Part shown: positions 1 through 6,126 of the stretch, piece by piece
Position numbering within the stretch: the first letter of the stretch is position 1
Layout: the number at the start of each line of letters is the position of its first letter
DNA from: Gammaproteobacteria bacterium
GTDB taxonomy: Bacteria > Pseudomonadota > Gammaproteobacteria > Pseudomonadales > Azotimanducaceae
DNA length: 6,202 nt
Direction: 5' to 3'
Assembly: GCA_027295975.1 (NCBI GenBank)
Contig: JAPUJX010000030.1
Span: 1 to 6,202, forward strand
Position numbers and translations under genes: made by a program
Notes under the pieces: model-generated
Seen by the model: the letters and a program-made list of their open reading frames with translations, nothing else
Database searches by the model: none
Told to the model about the DNA's origin: nothing

Positions 1-159
1 GTCTGCTACTTCATCTCGAGTGAGCAGATCGATCTGCAGCGTCGGGTGCCTGCGCTTGATGGCTTGCAGGTAGGGAAACGTGATAACGAGATCCCCCATC
101 GCCTGGAGACGAATCGCGAGCATTCGTTCAGGAATTTCAGCTTCGCCTGCGGCTTTCAT
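1..159 (-). CDS. Glycosyltransferase family 9 (ADP-heptose:LPS heptosyltransferase-like), N-terminal part
   Basis: The 53 codons present are open to the window edge; the C-terminus lies outside. Residues about 13-36 read MLAIRLQAMGDLVITFPYLQ, followed by an AIKRRHP segment. This is the typical first beta-strand and glycine loop of GT-B fold family-9 transferases (WaaF/WaaC type), with the Gly-Asp pair at residues 22-23. Known members transfer heptose or related sugars from a nucleotide donor onto lipopolysaccharide core or another glycan at the cytoplasmic face of the inner membrane; the exact sugar here cannot be told. The ATG at 159 lies 6 nt after the stop of the porin gene, and a GAGG at 167-164 overlaps that stop, which points to translational coupling. 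A second ATG at codon 13 (123-121) would start right at the family's conserved strand and is an alternative. The family call is firm; the specific substrate is unknown. Confidence 0.85.
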   Translation of the reverse strand, partial: MKAAGEAEIPERMLAIRLQAMGDLVITFPYLQAIKRRHPTLQIDLLTRDEVAD

Positions 160-165
160 CCAACC

Positions 166-2616
166 TCAATGGGTGTACCGGACGGAAACACCAAACGTGT
201 TCACCTCGTAGTCGTCCAGATCAATACCCAGATACAGTTGGTTGCCAATTCGTTCCTGGAGGCCATCGAAGTGCCAATCATCGAGTTCACCGGCGTCCAG
301 GCGATGGAAGAAACGCAGCGTGAGCTTAGAGGTCAGATACCAATCGATCTCAGTGGTCCACTGGAGGTTGCGATGTTCGATGTCCGGAAATCTGCCGCTG
401 GGGTTACCCGACGCGCCGGGTGCCGCCAACGCGTTGCTGGAGGCAAAGGAATAGTCCATTTGTGTTGACGAATCACTCACGCTCAGATTGCTGGAAAATT
501 GCCAACGGGTCAGGTGCAGGCTCAACCCGAACCCATAAGCGTAGGAGCGCTCGTCTGTCGATTCCCGCCAGGCGGAATCAAGGGGATAGGTCGATCCACC
601 GGCCGACAAGTCGGGAGAGAAGCCGGTATCCCGGATGTTGGCCATTTCGGAAGCACGGTTGAACCACGACCAGAACGCATAAAGATTCGTTGTGGGAGAT
701 GGCTGGAAATTAAAATCGACACTGAACGTATCACGATCGTTGTAATCAACGCCGTAATCCGCCTCGAAGTCCGTATGTTCACGTTGCAATTGCACGCTGA
801 TGTCCATGTCGTCGCGCACGAGGAAACGAACTCTGGCCTTCAGTTTTGCAACCTCTCGATCCGCCACATCGAACTTGCGCATCGCATCCAGAGTGAAAGC
901 GGGGGGCGTAGTGCCAAAAGGCGACTGGTATCCAGGGAGCGATGCCGTAAAAAACCTCGCGTAAGGATAGGGATCGTAATCGTCACCATCGCGTTGACTG
1001 TATTCGTAAGACAGGTTCACGGTCGCCCATGACAGCCGGCGACTCGAGAGGGTCAAGCGAATCAGATCATCATCGGACGAGCTTACTTCTCTATTTTCCC
1101 GGTCCACTTCCTCCCTGGCAATTTCTACCCCCAAGTTTGTCTTACGCCATGGCCGATAGTCGATTGCCGCCGTCATCTCCAGTGTTTTTCGGTCGAAGGG
1201 AATGCTGCGGAACTGAAACGGTGAACTGTTCACTCCGGGTTCAAACGACCGATTTCCGAAACCTCCGTCAACCGCCACGTAGCCGATCTGTTGGATCGAA
1301 GGATTGAAAGCCGTGTAATCGGTGCGGATGTCCTCATCCTGGTAACGTAACTTCGCCCGGAACGTCAAACGCGGCGCCAGCACCATGTTCAAACTGGATT
1401 GCACCAACATGTTTTGAACTTCCGCATCCGCGCGTTTGCGGGGTAACGCATCAAGCGTGTTCCAGTCGTCCAGGTCGAGGTTTGGACGCGGCTGACCGGT
1501 GTTGATGGTCGGCGGCAACAGATCCTCATCCTGGGTCATACTCGTCCAGGATATCGTCGTGGTAAATTGGCCTCTGGGAAGGCTCCGCGCAAAATCCAGC
1601 TTCAGGTTGTGGGATTGGTTATCCGGGTACAGCGCGAAGCGCCCGCGTTCCAGCGTGAAAGGATCACCAACACGATTGGTGAACGGGTTTTCCCAGGTGA
1701 GCGAATCCTTTTTGTTCTCGAACAACGATCCGTTGTAACTGAAATTCAGCCAGTAGCTACCCACCACGGCGGACAGTCCGAGCGACAGGCTGTGGGTCAG
1801 GTAATCGACGGGCTCGATGGTTTCCACGACACCGCCGCTTCCGCTGCCGGCGTAAAACGTCGGCAGAAACGCACCACCAAACGGGCGCTCCCCCTGTTGC
1901 CGCTCGCTGGTAAAATCGAGAAATAGGGTGACGTCTTCGTTTGGCGTCAACTTGAAGCTCATTCCATTCAACGTTCTCTCTATCGACAAGGTGCCGCGAT
2001 CAGATACCGTTAACGCCAGATCGATTTCATCGCTCGAGTTGGCTCCTGGTACCAGACCCGGAGGTAACGCCAGGTATTCGCTGCCGATACCGTCAAAAAA
2101 TGCGCTGGCATCCTGGGAAAAAACGTGCGGTGTTTTGGCATGCACGACGTTGATCACATAGCTGCCGTAACTGCCAAACTCGAGGGAACCATACTGATCG
2201 TCGCGGCCCACGGCACCGACGCTCAGTTCGGTATACCCGCGTCCATCTTCGGACAGTCTGAAAAAATCGAATGCGACCAGCGCTGAACGTTTCCAGTCCG
2301 TGTATTCATTGAACTCGGTTGCTTCTTCGGGACCGTCGTTCGTCAATACCCCTATATCGACCGTTCCCGTCCATCCACCCGGGGCAATAATGGATGGAAC
2401 CCTTGGCGTGTCGTAAAGGATACCGGCGGGAGACCTGGAAACGCGCTGTTTGAATAGGGTCATTCCTCGCGGGTCGACACGATCAGTGAGCCCCGACCCG
2501 GTCGGATTGAGGGTGTTTCCCAGGACACTCGGAGGTAACTCCTCTGCCGACACAACCGACGGGAAAGTCGCCAGCAACAACCCTGCAAAACAAAATCCGA
2601 AAATACCCGCGTTCAC
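166..2616 (-). CDS. MtrB/PioB-family outer-membrane porin of a decaheme cytochrome conduit
   Basis: This 816-residue protein is the outer-membrane barrel that sheathes an MtrA-type cytochrome so that electrons can cross the outer membrane. Residues 1 to about 24 form a Sec signal peptide (hydrophobic IFGFCFAGLLLATF, probable cut after VSA). The rest alternates polar and hydrophobic residues in many beta-strands, with Asp/Gly/Ser-rich turns. Its end, TFGVSVRY followed by Thr-His, fits the barrel-assembly beta-signal with Tyr as the last aromatic, two residues short of the usual C-terminal Phe/Trp. The only cysteine is Cys9 inside the signal peptide, so the mature protein lacks the N-terminal CXXC known from Shewanella MtrB. 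The length is nearer to PioB-type porins than to the roughly 700-residue Shewanella MtrB. It starts with GTG, 12 nt after the cytochrome stop, with GAGGA and AGG ribosome-binding candidates. Family assignment rests on composition, architecture and the adjacent DmsE/MtrA-type gene. Which of mtrB, mtoB, pioB or dmsF it corresponds to cannot be decided. Confidence 0.9.
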   Translation of the reverse strand: MNAGIFGFCFAGLLLATFPSVVSAEELPPSVLGNTLNPTGSGLTDRVDPRGMTLFKQRVSRSPAGILYDTPRVPSIIAPGGWTGTVDIGVLTNDGPEEATEFNEYTDWKRSALVAFDFFRLSEDGRGYTELSVGAVGRDDQYGSLEFGSYGSYVINVVHAKTPHVFSQDASAFFDGIGSEYLALPPGLVPGANSSDEIDLALTVSDRGTLSIERTLNGMSFKLTPNEDVTLFLDFTSERQQGERPFGGAFLPTFYAGSGSGGVVETIEPVDYLTHSLSLGLSAVVGSYWLNFSYNGSLFENKKDSLTWENPFTNRVGDPFTLERGRFALYPDNQSHNLKLDFARSLPRGQFTTTISWTSMTQDEDLLPPTINTGQPRPNLDLDDWNTLDALPRKRADAEVQNMLVQSSLNMVLAPRLTFRAKLRYQDEDIRTDYTAFNPSIQQIGYVAVDGGFGNRSFEPGVNSSPFQFRSIPFDRKTLEMTAAIDYRPWRKTNLGVEIAREEVDRENREVSSSDDDLIRLTLSSRRLSWATVNLSYEYSQRDGDDYDPYPYARFFTASLPGYQSPFGTTPPAFTLDAMRKFDVADREVAKLKARVRFLVRDDMDISVQLQREHTDFEADYGVDYNDRDTFSVDFNFQPSPTTNLYAFWSWFNRASEMANIRDTGFSPDLSAGGSTYPLDSAWRESTDERSYAYGFGLSLHLTRWQFSSNLSVSDSSTQMDYSFASSNALAAPGASGNPSGRFPDIEHRNLQWTTEIDWYLTSKLTLRFFHRLDAGELDDWHFDGLQERIGNQLYLGIDLDDYEVNTFGVSVRYTH

Positions 2617-2620
2617 AGCA

Positions 2621-2630
2621 CCTGTTCCTC
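2621..2630 (-). promoter_or_regulatory. Ribosome binding site for the porin gene, overlapping the cytochrome stop
   Basis: Read on the minus strand, the cytochrome TGA stop runs into GAGGAACAGG just before the GTG at 2616. GAGGA (2630-2626) lies 9 nt and AGG (2623-2621) 4 nt from the start. The overlap of the Shine-Dalgarno candidate with the upstream stop suggests coupled translation of cytochrome and porin, as expected for subunits of one complex. Confidence 0.6.
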
Positions 2631-3579
2631 AGCGATGAAACCGAACCCCTGAGGGGTGATTCGACCCATGAATCTGTGCATGACAATTCTGGCAACTGCG
2701 ATTCAGTATTCTCGGATCCGGTCGAGTACCGCTACCGAGGTTGGCTTCGGTCAGCAGATCGTTGGGGTGCCCACGATTCGTATGGCATTGCTGATAGAGA
2801 AACGGTCTTGCGGTGGTCAACAACTGGTCGTGGTTCGAACCATGAGGCTCATGACAGTTCAGGCAGTTGTCGCGCACCGGCGCGTGTTCCCAGATAAACG
2901 GCCCGCGTTTCTCAGCGTGACACTTAAAACAGACCTGGTTCACGCTATCCCCCGCGAGCAGAGGTGATGTCACCGAGCCGTGCGGGCTGTGGCAGTCTAT
3001 GCAGGAAACTTTCCCCTCGATCAGCGGCATATGCGAGCGTTTGCGAAACTCGTTGAACTCCTGGCGGTGGCAACTCGAACAGGTTTTGCTCACCCCTGCG
3101 GTTCGCAGCAGCCCGGAAGCAGAGAACTCCGCCATCGGATTGTGACAGTCGCTGCAGGCAAGATCGTTCAGCTGGTGCGAGGAACCCAGCCAGTACAGGT
3201 GCGTCTTCCCGGCATGGCACGTCGTGCACTGGTTGTTCTGCTGCATGATCGGGGTCTGCGATTGTCGGGTGAACGCAATAATGCGCGAACGGTCATTCAC
3301 GTCAACCAGATGCCTGGATCCAGGACCATGGCAAGCTTCGCAGGATTTTGCTTCCAGTTCGTTTCGCGGATTCCGAAAGATTCGAGCGTGTAACGTATGG
3401 ACCCAATGGCTGCTTTCGGCTTGATGACAGCTCATACAAATCTGTTCACCCAGATAATCGCCCGTTATCTGTGTTTGGGATTTTGTGACAAGCTCCCGGG
3501 TAGGTGTGCAAGCGATGGCATACGCGAGAACCAGAAAAATTCCAAGGGCTCCGCTTCCCCTTCTCATCCAGACACTCAC
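2629..3579 (-). CDS. DmsE/MtrA-family decaheme-type c cytochrome with nine CXXCH motifs and one YXXCH
   Basis: From the GTG at 3579 the protein has 316 residues and is the periplasmic electron carrier that inserts into the adjacent porin. Canonical CXXCH motifs begin at residues 48, 80, 118, 142, 167, 193, 217, 239 and 298. The motif at 262-266 reads YQQCH, so one heme site lacks its first thioether Cys. Spaced histidines (SSHQLNDLACSDCH, RSHMPLIEGK) and the CHSPHGS and CHEPHGSNH segments are typical of the DmsE/MtrA family. The N-terminus has Arg-Arg, then a hydrophobic stretch GALGIFLVLAYAIA ending at Cys24. It serves as a Sec signal and could be a permissive lipobox (AIAC), with Thr at +2. 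An in-frame GTG at 3597 would add six residues, but the start at 3579 is preferred because AGGAGG lies 5 nt before it. The gene is 40 nt after the methyltransferase and 12 nt before the porin. Biogenesis would need a cytochrome c maturation system, not seen here. Confidence 0.93.
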   Translation of the reverse strand: MSVWMRRGSGALGIFLVLAYAIACTPTRELVTKSQTQITGDYLGEQICMSCHQAESSHWVHTLHARIFRNPRNELEAKSCEACHGPGSRHLVDVNDRSRIIAFTRQSQTPIMQQNNQCTTCHAGKTHLYWLGSSHQLNDLACSDCHNPMAEFSASGLLRTAGVSKTCSSCHRQEFNEFRKRSHMPLIEGKVSCIDCHSPHGSVTSPLLAGDSVNQVCFKCHAEKRGPFIWEHAPVRDNCLNCHEPHGSNHDQLLTTARPFLYQQCHTNRGHPNDLLTEANLGSGTRPDPRILNRSCQNCHAQIHGSNHPSGVRFHR

Positions 3580-3583
3580 ACAA

Positions 3584-3590
3584 CCCTCCT
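3584..3590 (-). promoter_or_regulatory. Strong Shine-Dalgarno deciding the cytochrome start
   Basis: The minus strand reads AGGAGGG here, a near-perfect anti-16S match. Its AGGAGG core is 5 nt before the GTG at 3579-3577. The in-frame GTG at 3597 lies upstream of this site and has only a weak GAG before it. The ATG at 3567 is 17 nt away, which is too far. The site therefore favours initiation at 3579. It is the best ribosome-binding site in the gene string, so the cytochrome may be translated more strongly than the upstream genes. Confidence 0.75.
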
Positions 3591-3619
3591 CGACCACCTC
3601 ATCGTTGTAAATATTGCGG

Positions 3620-4456
3620 TCATGCTTCGGTAGACTCGTCTGGGCGCCGTGCCGCGAAAACCGTCAGATGATGATCGCTGATGCGGGTAAAGGGCCACAA
3701 CGTGCCGATGTGCCGTTCCAATCGTTTCAGTATTCCAAAAAATCTCGGCCATCGTTCAATCAGATGAAAAGCGAAGGAGGGTGGCAGAAAAATTCCAATA
3801 CCTTTTTGCGCTTGAAGGGAAAACGTCGGAGCGAGCAGTCTGGCGAGAGTTGCCGCTGATGGATAAGAAACGACGCCTGGTTCCCAGGCACTTTCTTTGC
3901 CACGCCGTAATCGCCTAAACGCCGAGTTACGCTGGCCCCGCACTCCGAACCAGACCATTTCCCAGAGACAACATGGACCCATCATCACGGCAATCAGAGA
4001 CCCGCCGGGCTTCAACAACGCGGATAACCTCGCAACGAAGGTTGGGTCGATTCGCACGCAGTTGAGGGCCCCGAAATTGGAAAAAATGACATCGAACGCA
4101 GGCATCGACGACAACTCGGCGGGTGGTTTTTCGTTGGCGTCCCAGCGCAGGAAAGTTATTCGCTCGGAACAGGCGGAAGTCGAAATTTTCAGCCGAGCGT
4201 TCGCCAACATGTTTTCGCAAGCGTCAGTCGCAACAACTTCACATCCAAAACCCGCGTAACGAAGGGCGTCTTGCCCGGTACCACAGCCAATTTCCAGCAA
4301 TCGAGCCCCAGGTTCGATAACGGCGTCTGAAGTTTCGTTGACCAGTTGCCGCAACCAACGCCCGCCAAGACGCTCGCTGAAATCCGCATCGTAGCTATCT
4401 GCCAACTCATCGAAGAAATCGGCTGGGAGAACGGCTCTTTGTGAGTTATCGGCCAC
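3620..4456 (-). CDS. Class I SAM-dependent methyltransferase, substrate unknown
   Basis: This 278-residue cytoplasmic enzyme has the Rossmann-like methyltransferase fold. Motif I (LLEIGCGTGQDA, residues 53-64) binds S-adenosylmethionine. VVATDACENML (about 74-84) carries Asp78, expected to contact the ribose. FDVIFSNFGALN (121-132) is motif II/IV, and LLKPGGSLI (147-155) is the following strand-turn. The N-terminal FFDELADSYDADF segment is typical of UbiE/type-11-like small-molecule methyltransferases. The C-terminal 100 residues are less typical and rich in Phe, Arg and Trp, and may form a substrate lid or a membrane-proximal surface. It begins with GTG 6 nt after the radical SAM stop with no good Shine-Dalgarno, so translation is probably coupled to that gene. 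Pairing with a radical SAM protein suggests sequential modification of one substrate, but nothing in the sequence names it. Confidence 0.88.
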   Translation of the reverse strand: MADNSQRAVLPADFFDELADSYDADFSERLGGRWLRQLVNETSDAVIEPGARLLEIGCGTGQDALRYAGFGCEVVATDACENMLANARLKISTSACSERITFLRWDANEKPPAELSSMPAFDVIFSNFGALNCVRIDPTFVARLSALLKPGGSLIAVMMGPCCLWEMVWFGVRGQRNSAFRRLRRGKESAWEPGVVSYPSAATLARLLAPTFSLQAQKGIGIFLPPSFAFHLIERWPRFFGILKRLERHIGTLWPFTRISDHHLTVFAARRPDESTEA

Positions 4457-4462
4457 CGGACT

Positions 4463-5959
4463 TCATGGTGCCGGAACGTTGTCGGGAATCTGCTCCATCG
4501 CACGTCGACTTCGCGCCAACGTTGCGAGAAACAACAGGCCAATACGGAACCACAGCCACCTGCAGAAACGGTAAAAAACCCTCGCAAAACGTTTCAGGGA
4601 ACCCAAACGCCGGGTTGGGTGCAGGTCCTTCCAGGATCGGAACAGGTTGAGATCTGCATGTGCAGCCTTATGAAGGCAACGGTAAAAATAGGTCGGAAAA
4701 GGTCCGTCAAAGAGCATGGCCAGATCGTTGGAGTCAGCCCAGTTCGTTTGTTCGCGAAGCTGATGTTTGACGTTTTCGAAAAATTTGGTGCCCGGTAAGG
4801 GATAGGAGACCGAAATTCCCATGTCGTCCGGAAGGGTTCGTCTCAACAACGCGAGGGTCTGTCTAATCTCCTCCAGACCTTCTCCCGGATAACCGAACTG
4901 AATGAAGAAACCGGTTTTAACGTTCACTTCCTGGAGGGCCTGGCGAGCTTGCTCGATCTCGTCGACCGTTATTCCCTTGTCCATGGCGTCGAGGATCTTC
5001 TGGCTGCCGGATTCGGCTCCCATCCAGACGGTCTCGCAGCCGCTGGCGGCCAGATTCTTCACCTCGCCGGGACGCAGCAGCAGATCGGCCCTACTGAGGC
5101 ACTTGAAGGGTATGTGAATATCCCGATCGTTGAGCACTTCCGCGAAGTGTTTGATCCAGCGGGGTTTCAAGCCGAAGATGTCATCCATGAACCAGATGTG
5201 ATCTGGATCCACCAGGCCGCGCAGGAACACCATCTCGGCTACGACGTCTTCGGGGGTACGGGATTGATATCCCTGCCCCCAGATCGGTTTCGCGCACCAG
5301 TTGCATGAATAGGGGCACCCTCGGGTGCTCACCATGTTGATGGAGTAATAACCGTGTGTTTCGAACCAGATGCGCTTGTATCGTTCCAGGTCGACCAGAT
5401 CCCAGGCCGGGTAACCGAGAACATCGGGCTTTTTGATCACCGGTTGCCGGTCGTGGATGATGATCCGACTGGATTCCATCGCGGCTGTGCCGCGCAGAGC
5501 GGTTATTGGATCCGCCGGGTTGTCGATAATTCGTCGTACAACTTCAACCAGGGTGCGTTCGCTCTCTCCCTGCATGGCCAGGTGAGCGCCCTTGTTCAGA
5601 TAATATTCGGGATGGTCTGTTACATCCGACCCCCCGACGACCGTATAGGCTCCGATTGAGCGGGCATCTTCGATCATCCGAGCGGCAGCTTCACGCATCC
5701 GCGCCAGACACATTTTGCTCAGGTAGTTGAAGTTGTCTTCTTGTAGAACCACCAGATCCGGCTTGGTCTTTTCCAGAAACCTCGCCCAGTCGTCAACACT
5801 TTCAGACAACATCGAATCGTGAAAGTACACCTCGCAGCCGTTGTCTCTGGCAACCCGGGCCGCATACAGCGATCCGAGCGGTGCATAGGGTTGCATCCGA
5901 TCCCACAACTTGGGATCGAATTTCAGGTGATAGGCCTGGCCAATGGCGACGCGCAACAC
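4463..5959 (-). CDS. B12-binding-domain radical SAM protein, substrate unknown
   Basis: The 498 residues have the architecture of class B (cobalamin-dependent type) radical SAM enzymes. Residues 1 to about 145 form a Rossmann-like B12-binding domain (PYAPLGSLYAARVARDNGCEV near 24-44, TVVGGSDVTDHPE 106-118, GESE 131-134). No DXHXXG motif is present, so any cobalamin would bind without the classical His ligand, as in several known members. The radical SAM core begins near 205, with the [4Fe-4S] ligands Cys215, Cys219 and Cys222 (CPYSCNWC), then FMDDIF (257-262), GAESGS (314-319) and a QFGYPGE strand (354-360). The C-terminus (about 456-485) is basic, aromatic and hydrophobic and may touch the membrane. 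It starts with GTG; an in-frame TGA lies 18 nt upstream, and AGG is 8 nt before the start, so this start is the earliest possible. Relatives methylate or rearrange unactivated carbons in lipids and natural products; some are not methylases. It is the first gene of the string. Confidence 0.9.
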   Translation of the reverse strand: MLRVAIGQAYHLKFDPKLWDRMQPYAPLGSLYAARVARDNGCEVYFHDSMLSESVDDWARFLEKTKPDLVVLQEDNFNYLSKMCLARMREAAARMIEDARSIGAYTVVGGSDVTDHPEYYLNKGAHLAMQGESERTLVEVVRRIIDNPADPITALRGTAAMESSRIIIHDRQPVIKKPDVLGYPAWDLVDLERYKRIWFETHGYYSINMVSTRGCPYSCNWCAKPIWGQGYQSRTPEDVVAEMVFLRGLVDPDHIWFMDDIFGLKPRWIKHFAEVLNDRDIHIPFKCLSRADLLLRPGEVKNLAASGCETVWMGAESGSQKILDAMDKGITVDEIEQARQALQEVNVKTGFFIQFGYPGEGLEEIRQTLALLRRTLPDDMGISVSYPLPGTKFFENVKHQLREQTNWADSNDLAMLFDGPFPTYFYRCLHKAAHADLNLFRSWKDLHPTRRLGSLKRFARVFYRFCRWLWFRIGLLFLATLARSRRAMEQIPDNVPAP

Positions 5960-6116
5960 ACTCGATACCTGAACTCAAATAACCGTCTCTGGATTGTACA
6001 CGGGTATCGGTGTGCCACCCTATCGGGGTTTGTCATACAACCCAATCACGAATCATGTTTCACCCGACCGACCGGGTATCATCCGCACAGCTTGCTGGAT
6101 GTAACGAGCACTCGCC
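5960..6116. promoter_or_regulatory. Divergent intergenic region between the radical SAM operon and the glycosyltransferase
   Basis: These 157 nt hold no credible coding sequence and should carry promoters for both directions. For the minus-strand operon, TACAAT (5998-5993) is a fair -10 candidate about 33 nt before the GTG, but no good -35 lies 17 nt upstream. For the plus-strand gene, TATCAT (6077-6082) is a possible -10, and TTGTCA (6030-6035) resembles a -35 but is too far from it to pair. CGGGTATC occurs twice in direct orientation (6001-6008, 6073-6080), and its GGTATC core recurs inverted at 5964-5969. ACCCG/CGGGT forms a short hairpin at 6062-6077. No terminator is visible. The region's role is clear from gene orientation; the individual elements are weak. 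Confidence 0.5.
5993..5998 (-). promoter_or_regulatory. Candidate -10 element for the minus-strand operon
   Basis: The minus strand reads TACAAT, five of six matches to the sigma-70 -10 consensus, about 33 nt before the radical SAM start. The hexamer 17 nt upstream (AGGGTG) does not resemble TTGACA, so the promoter would be activator-dependent or use another sigma factor. This is a weak call, made because the operon needs a promoter in this region. Confidence 0.25.
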
Positions 6117-6126
6117 ATGGGTGCTC
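6106..6126 (+). other. Hairpin enclosing the ATG candidate start of the divergent glycosyltransferase
   Basis: GAGCACTC (6106-6113) can pair with GGGTGCTC (6119-6126) as eight base pairs including one T-G wobble, around a GCCAT loop. The ATG at 6117-6119 falls in the loop and closing pair. In mRNA this would partly mask that ATG. Either it tunes translation or it argues that the GTG at 6144 is the true start. Confidence 0.4.

Noticed and set aside
160..165. Transcription terminator after the porin gene
   Set aside because: The next gene begins 6 nt later on the same strand, and there is no room for a stem followed by a T-run.
499..1032. Plus-strand open frame of 177 codons, and a smaller one at 46-468, antisense to the porin gene
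   Set aside because: The residue composition is that of a shadow frame (scattered Arg, Val and His, no domain), there is no ribosome-binding site, and the whole stretch is better explained by the beta-barrel protein on the minus strand.
3598..3619. AT-rich patch (AATATTTACA on the minus strand) as an internal promoter before the cytochrome
   Set aside because: No -35-like hexamer lies at suitable spacing inside the methyltransferase end, and the patch is only a few bases long.
4189..4587. Minus-strand open frame of 132 codons across the radical SAM-methyltransferase junction
   Set aside because: It is an out-of-frame reading of two well-supported genes. It does not encode the SAM-binding motif, which is read in the methyltransferase frame.
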